A stretch of 64,000 nt of DNA from Bicyclus anynana (Eukaryota; Arthropoda; Insecta; Lepidoptera; Nymphalidae). The notes beneath the pieces are model-generated. The model was not told the origin of the DNA. It did not search any database and saw only the letters and a program-made list of their open reading frames with translations. This document shows positions 48,280 through 58,484 of this stretch, piece after piece. The stretch covers positions 16,064,889-16,128,888 of the forward strand of contig NC_069087.1 in the NCBI RefSeq assembly GCF_947172395.1, given 5' to 3'. Every line of letters begins with the position of its first letter. The first letter of the stretch is position 1. Position numbers and translations under genes: made by a program.

Positions 48280-48525
48280 AACCAAAGTCACCGACATAGC
48301 TCAACGAGTTGCGAAGCTGAAGTGGCAATGGGCGGGGCACATAGTTCGAAGAGCCGATGGACGTTGAGGTCCCAAAGTGCTGGAATGGCGACCCCGCACT
48401 GGTAAGCGCAGTGTTGATCGACCACCAGGTGGACTGACGACATTAAGCAAGTCGTAGGGATTCGCTGGATGCAGGCGGCTCAGTATCGTGATATTTGGAA
48501 GTCCCTACAAAAGGCCTATGTGATT
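48280..48525 (+). mobile_element. RTE-type RT C-terminal remnant
   Basis: The + strand reads VTDIAQRVAKLKWQWAGHIV, then RRADGR-stop-GPKVLEWRPRTGKRSVDRPP, matching the RTE ORF tail. Stops and a frameshift show it is dead. Confidence 0.85.
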
Positions 48526-49424
48526 GATGGTGATGATAATGACAACTATTTATATCTAGACCATATTTGTAAATATATAAAGGTGGCACGTAATTAAAAC
48601 ATAACAAAAGCAAAGCCAATCGGAACAGTGGGTGCATATGTACAATTTTCGATTGTTTCTTAAACTATAGATGGTATAGTGCAGTAAATTGTTTTGTTTT
48701 AACTTTATTAATTTCCGGTACGATTTGTGTTCGCACCGTGGAATTTTAAGTGGTCTACACTCGTAAAATTAACCGGCCCTTAATGGCGGGGAATGAATGG
48801 AAAGGAATTTTAAAAAAAGCGTTTGCATTTTGTCCCAAGTATTCTTTAGGGCGAAGCTTTGAAATACATAAAACTGTTGTGTGAATACATTAACGAATTC
48901 AACAGACTTTGCGTCTCCCACATTTACAACAGCGTACGACGCCGTTACAGTTGCGTAATTTAAATTCTGGGTACGTAAATGTTGTTTTTATAGGTTTAGT
49001 GTGTCATTAAAGATCTACATGACAACTGCGATTTTATTCAAATTGTCTAGTAAGTTAACTTTAGTTGCGACCTCATAGGGGTTACGATTCCGCTTTTTTA
49101 CTCGTCGATGAAATTCTATTATTCGAATTTGAACTTTATGTGACAAAATTAAAATAACAATAACAACGAAGTTTCCATGGAAACCAACGATGTTGCGACG
49201 CTGTAACATTATCGAATACGGCGATTGATGTATACATGACGTTTTATACTGTATCATAAGAATCACTTGGGTATATTGTAATAAAGTAAATATATGTACA
49301 TATAATAACACAAAATAGAATTTTTTGAACGTCATGAATTTATTAATTACACTTTCGATCAAGTCATCAAAATTCTTTTTCAGTGCGCTTTTATTTGAGA
49401 CCCCACTCGAGTATATTTGCAGAC

Positions 49425-49600
49425 ATTCGGTTGTTCTTCCCCACTTTCACCTCCCACTACTTTTAAACGGCTCAACCAATTTTCATCAAACACTCTATCA
49501 TATCTAAGAACACTCGCCCGTAAGTCACCTTCAAAACAAAAAAAAACTAAATTGAAATCGCTTCATGCGTTCGGGAGCTATGGTGCCACAGACAGACAGA
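49425..49600 (+). repeat. Dispersed repeat 'ACTTTTAAACGGCTCAACC'
   Basis: ACTTTTAAACGGCTCAACC, TAAGAACACTCGCCCGTAAGTC, AAACTAAATTGAAATCG, CGTTCGGGAGCTATGGTGCC and ACAGACAGACAG form a block order characteristic of a very abundant lepidopteran repeat. No intact ORF. Confidence 0.6.
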
Positions 49601-50204
49601 CCAAATATTAGGTTTGGATAGGTGAGCCCGTTCTTGAGTAATAAAATTACAACGAAAAGTGGCATTGATTTTTATATAAGTATATAGATACTTGGTACAA
49701 ACTATCTTTATCCATTCATTCACTTTATTTGGTATACTATATCTGCCGCATATCCATCATCGCTGTCGATTGTCTAGGGTAGCCATGGCTCAGCGGTTGG
49801 TAATCGTGTGAAAGTCGGTGAAGATATTTAGTCTCACGTCATCGTCCTCTAACAACCTCGTGAAGCTGTCAAATCGTCACTTCGCTAATGGGGGTCTGTC
49901 GTCAACTCGACCCCTTTAAACTCTCGTTTCCTGTCGTCCAAACACCGAATGTTATTTTGAGACGGATACACTTAAGTGTTTGAAATACTGCGGTTTGTGG
50001 ATGGAACTGTACGTGTCTTTCCGTGGCAGATGTCTGCGGCGGTGACAATAAATATGACGTCTTGTTCCAGTGGGGCCGGGCTTTAGATAATCGATTTATG
50101 ATAGCGCGCTCCAATGTCAGCTCTCATTAACACACCCGCATGATCGTTAAAGATACGATCTTTTTAATAGTTTCTTATAGGGATTCAATAAGGGATTTAC
50201 TGAT

Positions 50205-50206
<2 letters not shown>

Positions 50207-50241
<35 letters not shown>

Positions 50242-50260
50242 AATATATATAAAATATATT
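50207..50260. repeat. (TA)n microsatellite
   Basis: Runs of alternating TA from about 50207 to 50237, then an A-rich spacer and more TA. Confidence 0.9.
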
Positions 50261-50318
50261 GTATCTATCTGTGTTCTTTTTAATTATGATTTTAGATTTA
50301 GACTTTAAAGATTTAACT

Positions 50319-50378
50319 AAAAAAAATAATAAATTCGGGATTTGTCAACCATGAAACCCCGAATTTATTATTTTTTTT
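50319..50378. repeat. Perfect 21-bp hairpin
   Basis: The arms at 50319-50339 and 50358-50378 are exact reverse complements, with an 18-nt loop. Confidence 0.9.
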
Positions 50379-50489
50379 AAAGTGATAAGCTTGTTCAAAG
50401 TAGGAGTAGTTAAGGATACCGTTACCAGTCTTATATCAGCTGGATTTTGCATCCTCAGTCGTTAAAAAAATGATCATATTCGTTAGATG

Positions 50490-50938
50490 TTAAATGTCAA
50501 TGTTATATTTATTTTAACACGCATGATGTCTTCTTTATTTCTCTGTACAAAATATGCTGCGAAGTATTTTATAACCCGATAAAATTAATTTGCAAAGTTA
50601 AAGTAAGTAAGTAAGCAATTGTCAAGCATATTTTATTTTCAAGCGTCAATAAAAAGATTTATCCTCAGAAAGACACTGGATTAAAGAATAACCCTGGATT
50701 AAAGAATGACACTGAATTAAAGAATTAAATGTCAATGTTATATTTGTTTTAATACTCAGGATGTCTTCTTTATTTCTCTGTACAAAATATGCTGCGAATT
50801 AATTTACAACCAGATAAAATTAAGTTTCAAAATTAACGTAGGTAGGTATTATTAGTACTATTGTCAAGCGTCATTTTTTTTCAAGCGTCAATAAAAACAT
50901 TTATCCTCAGAAAGACACTGGATTAAAGAATAACCCAG
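50490..50938. repeat. Tandem duplication, period about 235 bp
   Basis: AAATGTCAATGTTATATTT, GATGTCTTCTTTATTTCTCTG, TACAAAATATGCTGCGAA, TCAAGCGTCAATAAAAA and TTATCCTCAGAAAGACACTGG occur in the same order from 50491 and from 50726. At the junction a 20-bp motif (ACACTGGATTAAAGAATA-like) is itself repeated three times. Confidence 0.9.
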
Positions 50939-51710
50939 CAGGTGTCTGACGTCACTCACAGCGCGTGTGAATGCGAGGGGCCCACTTAAAACCACATCAG
51001 ACAAAAGCGGCTAAAACAGTCGTAGGCGTTAGAAACAACGCTGAATGAGGGTCGGGAGATGACCGTAGTTTAGTTTAACTATGGACTTCCGTCTAATGAG
51101 CAGAGCCGTGACACATTGTCCGATTGTCAGGGCGATCATAATTGCAGGCTTTTACTGTATATGGTGCAGTAATCTAGAACACTCATTAGTTACACAGCTA
51201 TCTATAACACTAGCGGACGCCGCGACTTTGTCCACCCTTAGAACTCCGTCCTGGCTCTTTGGTAAAATCTGTTTTTAGCGGAAGTTTGACTATGAACTAC
51301 TTCTCTGCCAAATATAAACTTTTCACATCAAGCTGTTTTCGAGATATTGTCTTGAGATAGACAGATACCTAATTGATTGAAACGCCTTGATCTCCTTTGC
51401 TATGCAAACATTTCAACTATGACTAGACCAATTTGTGTTTCTCAGAAAAACTAAATATTGTATAGTAGGCATCTAAAATCAACAGTAATTCCATGTTTCG
51501 AGGAAGCTCCATGATTAACTATGAGATGTGTTTCCTCTTGATATCTGTCGTTGACTTTTTGTAAAGTGGTGGTTCATTCTTCTGAAAAATAGATTTAAAA
51601 TAAATAGTAGTCATACATTTTCTTTGTAGGTAGGTTCTCCTTCAAATAACAGTTAGAACTTTGCAATTTTTTCTTCTTCCTTATGTATGTACTAGTAGGT
51701 AGGTTATCTT

Positions 51711-51953
51711 TATAGTCAGGGATACGTAGAACATTTTTTACAACTGATTACTAACAAGTTAACTTTTCGTGAGTAGCTTCATCTCGATGATACAATCAAC
51801 TTTTTTATTGACTTAAATTCTTGATTCTGGTAGCTAACTGAGTTTCCAGAAAATGAAAATTTCTGAGCGCCGAAACGAGATAATGTACCACGCAATTTGT
51901 AGGACATTGTGGCTGTTAAGTTGTAAAAAATGTTTTTCGGATCCCTGACTATA
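51711..51953. mobile_element. MITE with about 36-bp terminal inverted repeats and TA target
   Basis: Left end TATAGTCAGGGATACG...ACATTTTTTACAACT; the right end read on the other strand is TATAGTCAGGGATCCG...ACATTTTTTACAACT. Flanking TA dinucleotides fit a Tc1/mariner-type target. A second, right-truncated copy is at 43471-43662. Confidence 0.85.
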
Positions 51954-52204
51954 AAGGAGGTACGTTGATGATAAAGAGGCACGAGAATATTTTTGTATTA
52001 AAAAATATCCAGTTATAATAGTAGCCATGTTTGATTATATAACTTGGCTTCTAGCATTTGCTTGGAGGTATCAAACTGACCTTTGAAACCGGTTTAAGTT
52101 AAACAAATTGTAGGCCAGATTTAAAATAATTACCATATCAAGCATTCATCTGGTGTTATGATGTTGAATATAATTATGATAATGTACGTATATAAGCCTA
52201 CCCG

Positions 52205-52500
52205 ACGCCTCGCGGTTTCACCTGCGTAGTTCCCGTTCTCGTGAGAATACGGGGATAAAATACTCATAGCCTATGACACTCACGCATAACGTGACTTTCT
52301 AATGATCAAAATCGGTACCGTAGATCCAGAGATTACCCTCTGGATCTACGGTACCGATTACTCTGAATGGAAATAGATTTTACTCTGGATTAACATAGGC
52401 ATAGGCATATAATTTCATCCTGGAAAAATCCATGGTTCCCACGGGATTTGTGAAAAACTGAAATCTGGACGAATTCGCGGGCGTTCGCTAGCGTTTAACA
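52205..52500. repeat. Two repeats joined head-on at a 21-bp perfect hairpin
   Basis: Bases 52205-52310 are the + oriented repeat also at 42285. Bases 52360-52500 are a minus-oriented copy of the intron 4 family (CACAAATCCCGTGGGAACCATGG on the minus strand). Between them, arms 52311-52331 and 52338-52358 are exact reverse complements with a 6-nt loop. Confidence 0.8.
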
Positions 52501-52539
52501 ATTGAGGTTACAATACGCATGACCCAATTCGTACTGTGG

Positions 52540-52740
52540 CTATCTCAAATCCGGAAGCTGATCAGTTGATCTCGTCGCTCTGGTATCTGTTCCCGTATCC
52601 TGCGGAAGCTTGCGGATGTTGCGTCACCGCCGGAAATTGACGCCCTCTGTGTCACGCGTGTCGTCACAACCGCCGACATGTCGTTGACAGCACGCCGCAG
52701 CTGTACAGACGTCTGTCTGTCAACAAGTGCGCTAATTAAT
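52540..52740. promoter_or_regulatory. GC-rich island, possible enhancer
   Basis: Elevated GC and CpG without a coding signal, containing an E-box CAGCTG within CGCCGCAGCTGTACAG. Inferred from composition only. Confidence 0.25.
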
Positions 52741-52752
52741 TAGAGCTTTACA

Positions 52753-53100
52753 TTACCACCGTCTACAACAGTGTGATTTCTCTAAGAAACTGAATATAAA
52801 GCTTTTTTTTTTATTCTTTACAAGTTAACCCTTGACTTAAGCTGTAGCCGAGTTGCAAATCAATTTTTTAAACGTGCAAGTTTATTGTTTAATGCAACTT
52901 TTTATCAATAGCATTGTTGGATGTTGAGATCTTCCTTTGAGCATGATGGTGTTACCAGCGTCTACAATAGTGTGATTTCTCTAAGAAACTAAATATAAAG
53001 CTGTAGCCGAGTTGCAAATCAATTTTTTAAACGTGCAAGTTTATTGTTTAATGCTTTTTATCAATAGCACTGTTGAGATCTTCCTTTGGGCGTGAAGGTG
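52753..53100. repeat. Tandem duplication, one copy carrying a SINE insertion
   Basis: Unit 1 (52753-52951) and unit 2 (about 52953-53100) share CGTCTACAA.AGTGTGATTTC, TCTAAGAAACT.AATATAAAG, CTGTAGCCGAGTTGCAAATC and GATCTTCCTTTG. Unit 1 alone carries 35 extra bases (next entry). Confidence 0.92.
52804..52838 (-). mobile_element. 35-bp 5'-truncated SINE-B insertion with 5-bp target duplication
   Basis: T-rich start and TTATTCTTTACAAGTTAACC match the extreme 3' end of SINE B (compare 62502). AAGCT is duplicated on both sides (52799-52803, 52839-52843), and the empty site is preserved in the second tandem unit. Confidence 0.9.
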
Positions 53101-53216
53101 CCTGTGCTAGAAAACCACACAAAATAGGCAACATAGCTCGAAGCGTTAGCCTTTGTAGAAAGAGGATTGATGTGTAACTTGTGTAAAGGCTCTGAGTAGG
53201 ATTAATCAACTACTTA

Positions 53217-53432
53217 CGGCCGTTTTAAAAACTTTTCTAACCGCCATTTCGCTTACTAAAGTTAAGAAAATCTATCTTTCTGTTCTTATCCTCGATTGTC
53301 AGTAACAGTCAAACTATCTGTCAGTAGGTTATTGAAAAGCTTCAATAACCTACTGACAGATAGTTTGACTGTTACTGACAATCGAGGATAGTTATCTATC
53401 CGTAATCTTGGATAGATTATTGAAAACAGCCT
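53217..53432. mobile_element. Fold-back MITE with perfect 50-bp hairpin core
   Basis: Short terminal repeats (GGCCGTTTT / AAAACAGCC) with TTA on each side (53214-53216, 53433-53435) fit a PIF/Harbinger-type target. Inside, 53287-53336 and 53341-53390 are exact reverse complements over 50 bp with a 4-nt loop AAGC. Confidence 0.75.
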
Positions 53433-53975
53433 TTAGTATATAGTATAAACTGACTTAGTATTCGTATGTATCACTTTCAATGTTTAGTTTCATAATCTTT
53501 ACACGGAAACTTGCCATCATTTATTAAGAAGCCGCCATAACAACTATGGAAATGACTGTCATTAAGTAATTTTCAGTTCGCCTACAGTATTTGTTTTAAC
53601 TATAAATGGGGTCTTGTTAAATGGACTACTCACAAAAAGCTACTCAACAATAATGACAGTCATTGATCACGTAAAACCAATTTAGCTGTGGAATTTGGAA
53701 GCGATCATTACCAAACGGAAACGATCCCGACATAAATCCGCGATTTATCCCTTCTACCCTACTAAAGTCTCGCCCTTCTATTTCCGCAGCTGACTCTGTT
53801 AACATATTTCAATATTTCACTCCCTACTACATGCTCGAACATTACGTTGAATGTTGATGTAAACATTTTCACCACGGTCAATATTTACGAGCAAGTCAAA
53901 CACTTAATCAACGGCAGGAAAATGTAAAGTGTCCGCTCATATTTTATCCCAATCGAAATATGGTAATGCTTGGGT

Positions 53976-54480
53976 CAGTGGCGGATTTAGCAGTAGGCTA
54001 AGTAGGCTGGAGCCTAGGGCGGCGGATTCTAGGGAGTGGCATATTTAACCCAAAAATCTTCATCTTACAGAAATAAAGGTTGCCTGGAAGAAATCGCTAC
54101 GTAGCGATAAGGCCGCCTTTTGTATCCTACTTCTGTACTATACTTTTTTCTTTTGTGGTGTACTTACAAATAAAGTATAAATAAATAAGAAAATGAGACT
54201 CGTAAAGAATGAAGAATATGTAATGATGATTTTTTTTTTCATTATTTGATGTATTTTTGGAGGCTAATAAACGCCTATACTATTTATAAACTAATATACA
54301 TTTAATTTTAATATTTTATTCCTACAGTACAGTCCTAGTAAAATATTAAAAGTTGCAATTTTATTGACACAATTTAGGGTAATTGTATTGATTGCGAACT
54401 ATGGGTACCTATCGAATTTCATAGTTCAGTAGGGGCTGCAAAAATTCAATAGCCTACTTGTGGCTGTAAATCCGCCACTG
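53976..54480. mobile_element. MITE with CAGTGGCGGATTTA terminal inverted repeats
   Basis: Starts CAGTGGCGGATTTAGCAG and ends CTGTAAATCCGCCACTG. The subterminal AGTAGGCTA / TAGCCTACT also pair. The 505-bp interior has no ORF. The superfamily (hAT-like?) is uncertain because no clean target duplication is seen. Confidence 0.8.
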
Positions 54481-55008
54481 GTTTTGATGCGGGTGGATGC
54501 ACCGTATTGCAGAATCAATTTGCGTTCGCGCTATTTATGGCCTTGTTTCCCCAATTAACTGGCAATTCGGTGGCTTCGATTATTCCGTTTTAAAATGTGT
54601 CGGCGACTCCCGCATCCGGCGATTATGTCTGGTGTATAATATGTGATGCGCCAGCGCCGGACTGCGCAGCCTACGCATTCGTTTTTGTTAGATAAAAAAC
54701 GGAAGGGTTTGTCGAGGCTCGTTTCGCTGTTCTTTGTTTTTGTTTATTTTTTTTTTTTTTAACTTACAGTTCTTTGCACCTGTACGCTTTTTTGTTTCTC
54801 TCATTCGGAGCCGCCGGCATTAAGTAGGGGTTTTATAATTTTGTTTCTTTTGTTGATTTGAATTATATTTTTTTTTCTTTTGATTTTAATTTTAATTTTA
54901 ATTGGATTTTCGTTTTATGTTAATCTATTATTATTATAAAGCGAGACAGTTCGTTTAGTACTGACGTGTCATAACAAAGCGATAACGTTTTATTATGTTA
55001 CTTTACAG

Positions 55009-55110
55009 AGACCGCAAGCCTCGCCGGTATCGCCAGGCTCGTGCCGGCGACCGGATGCGACACTGGCCATATAATGTGGCTGCTTGATGAGCCCAATCAG
55101 CCTTATGAAG
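55009..55110 (+). CDS. Hecw: Hecw exon 2 (HECW_N domain)
   Basis: 102 bases between CTTTACAG and GAAG|GTAATT, coding residues about 136-169 in the phase left by exon 1. The product, ETASLAGIARLVPATG then GHIMWLLDEPNQPYE, aligns with the middle of vertebrate HECW_N (the GQIVWRIE strand). The exon length is a multiple of three, so skipping it would keep frame but break HECW_N. It is separated from exon 1 by a giant intron and from exon 3 by 579 bases. Confidence 0.9.
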
Positions 55111-55290
55111 GTAATTAGACTTCTCTTAATTTTATTTAAAGAATTTTTACCATATCTTTTATATATGACTTCTGTTTCCCTTCAACTATTCGGAAAAGAC
55201 TGTTAGAAGTGGTGGTATGGGGTAGACCAGCGGGCGGAGATCAAACCTCTCGGTGACGAGTCGGGTCCATTTACAGCGTAGAGCCATTTA

Positions 55291-55608
55291 CAGCGTTGCC
55301 AATGCCTATTTTCATAATTACCCAAAATTCAAAACTGAATTCCCCAAATTGGAAAAAAAAATATGTCTGAGTTTTATATATTTCCCTCTTAAAGCAAAAA
55401 CAATGCAGTTTTTATTGATATTTTTAGGGCTTTTACCATATTGCTCTTCTAATTTCACACTTTTTGTTAAACATTTAATGAATAGCATGATTTTACTGAG
55501 TCTTTTATTTATTAAGTAATAATTTTGTTAAATGCAGAATTTAAAAAATCCAAAATTGAATTCAAATTTCCCGCATTTTGGGGAATTCCCCACAAATTGG
55601 CAACGCTG
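55291..55608. mobile_element. MITE in intron 2, CAGCGTTGCCAAT ends
   Basis: Begins CAGCGTTGCCAAT and ends ATTGGCAACGCTG, 13-bp perfect terminal repeats. Subterminal CCCCAAATTGG / CCACAAATTGG-like text pairs further in. CGTAGAGC occurs near both ends but is not strictly adjacent on the left, so the target duplication is unclear. hAT-like is a guess. Confidence 0.75.
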
Positions 55609-55689
55609 CGTAGAGCTACTAAAGGATTAATAATATATTTATTTAAATCTTAATTAGATTCAACCGACAAGAATTATTTGCAATTTCAG

Positions 55690-57774
55690 ACTGTGAACAG
55701 CTCCTCTGCTTTCGCTATTACAATGGCGAAGATGATGATTGTGTGGCAGAGTCTTCGTCGATTCCGAAGAGGTTCAAAGTTGTCAAGAAGCTTCCTCTGA
55801 AGCTGAAAGAGGGGATATCAAGAAAAAGGAGCGGCGAGCAAGTGTCGCCCTTCTCCTACCACAATGAAAGCTTTGAAATGAATTCTGAAAATACTCCTCG
55901 AATGGAATTAGTTAGCACGACTCAAGATATAAAGCATCTTAGTGAAAATGTTAATAAATGCTCAATTAGCGCTTTAGAGTCTAGTGAAAAGTTGAATCTC
56001 GAACAAATAAAATGTGATCCTAGTAAATCTCTAGTTAGTAATAGTAATGAATCTCATTCTGTAAATAGTGAATCTCAGAGTGTTCTGAACTGCAAACCAA
56101 CATCCTCAGGTGTAAAAAAGAAATGTCCGCCACCTGTTGATACCGGTAGTTGTCTAGCATTAAACGGAGTAAAGAAGAAGACTAATATAAACATAGGTTT
56201 CGAATCTCCCACTTCACCCGATACTGAGTATTACAAAATATGGTCACCACAAAATCCGTGCAAGATAATGAAGTTTGTCTACGATGTCGAAGGTGCTAAT
56301 GTGCCAAACGATGCTCAAAAATCACCAGTGCCTCCGTTGCCGCCTAGACAATCGCATAAACCTCTAGAAAGAATGCACGCTTTACCACCTATTGTTCAAA
56401 GGCATCGAAAGCCAAAAAAACTTTCTAAACCTGAAGATGCCTTTACCTTCGAGCTGATAGATACAGATGAACAGTTTTTTACAGATAACAATATTGCGAA
56501 TTCTGCAACATTACAGGGAAATATTAATGACTTTAGGCCTGGAGAATTTTATTCTGGTGCTCAAGCGCCTATGTCTTCTACAGCAAGCTTTTTAAGGGGA
56601 TGTCAAAATGTCGCGCCTTTAGCGACACCTGAGACTGACGGCAGCTTATGTGAATCGACAGTTTCCTCTATTAAATTATCTAAGTTAACTGATGATAAGA
56701 AAAAAAGTGATGTACCTGATAGCACGCAAAGCGTGAGTAAGAATAATATTATGTTTATAAAAGATATAGGTCCAGACAATTATATTACGACAACGTTTGC
56801 TAGAAAAGATAAGAACATTGTTGAAACTTTTCATTCGACTCCCAATCATGCGAAATCTGAAGAGAAAGCTCAACATACGTTTCTTAATGATATAAGTAGT
56901 CAACAAGACTTCGAAGATGACAATAGGAATCAAGTCGAAGAAAAAGAAATAACTGTGATGAAGCCGCATAAGCCTCTCACGAGGCAAAATTCAGGTCGGT
57001 CTACGCCAACAATGATGACGGCTTTTTTAAATTCATCCCACATTGATGGACCCAGTAGAGAAATTGTCCCCAGTAGTCCGAACGAGACAAGTTCCTGCAA
57101 TTCGTCACATTCGAATTCACCGGTAGATGAAACCAACAAGACACTACCGAGTATGGGAACATTGTTATTAAACCGCAAATATTCTTGCGACAGTTCGACA
57201 CCCAAACATTCGAGTTTACCTCGGCATCTTTTAAAAAGTCTCGGTTGTGAAGGGACTCCTAAACACTCTCCACAAAAATCAATTGTTTCAAAAGATACAC
57301 CTGATAGTCCATTGAGGCCGCATCCTCGGGTGTTGTCTAGAGTGGCAGCATTGGCCGGGTCGACGGCACCTCAATGCCCACCGACGCCTACTCACCACGC
57401 GCGCAGGCCAAGACCATTACCACCGGCAGATTTACATCCTCCACCTGTCCAAAATTCAGAAAACTTCGAAATGGTTGAATTTACGAATGAATTGAGAACA
57501 TCGGAGATCAGATCTCCGAATCTCGAGTTCAGCAATCACTTCACGATAGTTCACGCCGGTCCGCCCGACGACGTTGTGTTGAGAAGGCCCCACGCTGTTG
57601 ACGATTGTGATGACAACGAAAATGCTGTAGCTTCACCCACGCCTCTGAGACATATGGCAGGCATAAGATTACCTTCGATTCCTGAACGGGCTTCGAGACA
57701 GATGGCTTTGACGGGAGATTTTCCTGCTAATATGATTGGCGGAATTATCGAATGCGAAGAACCTTTACCTCCAG
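55690..57774 (+). CDS. Hecw: Hecw exon 3 (end of HECW_N and long disordered linker)
   Basis: 2085 bases, residues about 170-864. The first codons, DCEQLLCFRYYNGEDDD, complete HECW_N (vertebrate CFKYYHG). A basic stretch, SIPKRFKVVKKLPLKLKEGI, follows. The rest is low complexity: Ser/Asn/Pro-rich with proline motifs such as VPPLPPRQSHKP, LPPIVQRHRKPKK and PRPLPPADLHPPP that could bind SH3 or WW partners. The end (ECEEPLPP) runs directly into WW1 in exon 4. No C2 domain is present, though vertebrate HECW1/2 have one between HECW_N and WW1. Acceptor TTTCAG at 55689; donor CCAG|GTAAGA. The frame is open throughout. Confidence 0.93.
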
Positions 57775-58069
57775 GTAAGAACATCTATTGACTCTTAATT
57801 TTTCGACTGGCTAGCTCTTGACCACGGTAACATAGTTGACAAAATAAAACTGACATCAAAACAAACTTAAGTCAGACTTCTAAATTAGATTCTATATCAG
57901 AAGTCCACGATCCTATTGTTAACTATGTTTTAGTTTGCACGAAAATCATTTTATTAGTTTCAGCTAAAGTATCTATGATGATATATGGATTAACCTTTAT
58001 ATTATGTCATCCGTGTCTGTTAAAAGAGTTAGAAATTAGGAGATTACCACATTCACATTAAATTATAAT

Positions 58070-58160
58070 CATTCATCATCATTGTCAGCCTATTTTTCAG
58101 CCCACTTCAGGGTCAGGCCTCCTTATGAGAGAGGAGGATTACAAGTGTGATGATAATCCA
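58070..58160. repeat. Short SINE-like remnant in intron 3
   Basis: TCATCATCATTGTCAGCC, then CAGCCCACTTCAGGGTCAGGCC and TTATGAGAGAGGAGG resemble the 4117-4260/44790-44960 repeat. Degenerate. Confidence 0.4.
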
Positions 58161-58228
58161 TTCCATAGTTGTAAATCATATATAGTCCATTTTCATAATT
58201 TGTTAATGTGATTTTTTTGTTATTCCAG

Positions 58229-58373
58229 GTTGGGAAGCACGCATGGACAGCCACGGGCGCGTGTTCTACATCGACCACATCAACAGGACCACGACGTGGC
58301 AGCGCCCCGCCGCCAACGGTACCTCCCCCCGCTCGCCCGCGCCTGAAGTGCAGAGGCGACAACTAGATAGAAG
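58229..58373 (+). CDS. Hecw: Hecw exon 4 (WW domain 1)
   Basis: Residues about 865-912. Together with the preceding LPP it forms a complete WW domain: GWEARMDSHGRVFYIDHINR then TTTWQRP, with both signature tryptophans (W866, W888) and the final proline (P891). WW domains bind PPxY-type peptides and bring substrates to the HECT domain. The exon ends EVQRRQLDR plus two bases, continuing in exon 5 as RRYQSIRR. Acceptor TATTCCAG, donor GAAG|GTAAGG. Confidence 0.95.
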
Positions 58374-58484
58374 GTAAGGAAAAACTCGACATTTCAAAAA
58401 CAATGTGCTAAAAGGTATGCCCTCTAAAAAACGCAAGCTGATGAATTGGTCTTTATGCATTTTTATCATTAAGATTATAATATT

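Larger units (their letters stand above)
2335..55008 (+). other. Hecw: Hecw intron 1 (about 52.7 kb)
   Basis: Donor GTAACA at 2335; acceptor CTTTACAG ends at 55008. The splice is inferred because HECW_N homology stops at 2334 and resumes at 55009 in the same phase, with no matching segment between. The intron holds the mobile elements listed separately. No other host gene with a convincing reading frame was seen. Long first introns often carry enhancers and alternative promoters, and the GC-rich islands at about 7440-7870, 16320-16540, 31500-31560, 31960-32150, 41090-41230, 52540-52740 and 54590-54700 are the best candidates by composition. Confidence 0.8.

Noticed and set aside
56685..57205. 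Minus-strand frames of 91-100 codons
   Set aside because: Shadows of Hecw exon 3, which has clear homology at both ends.
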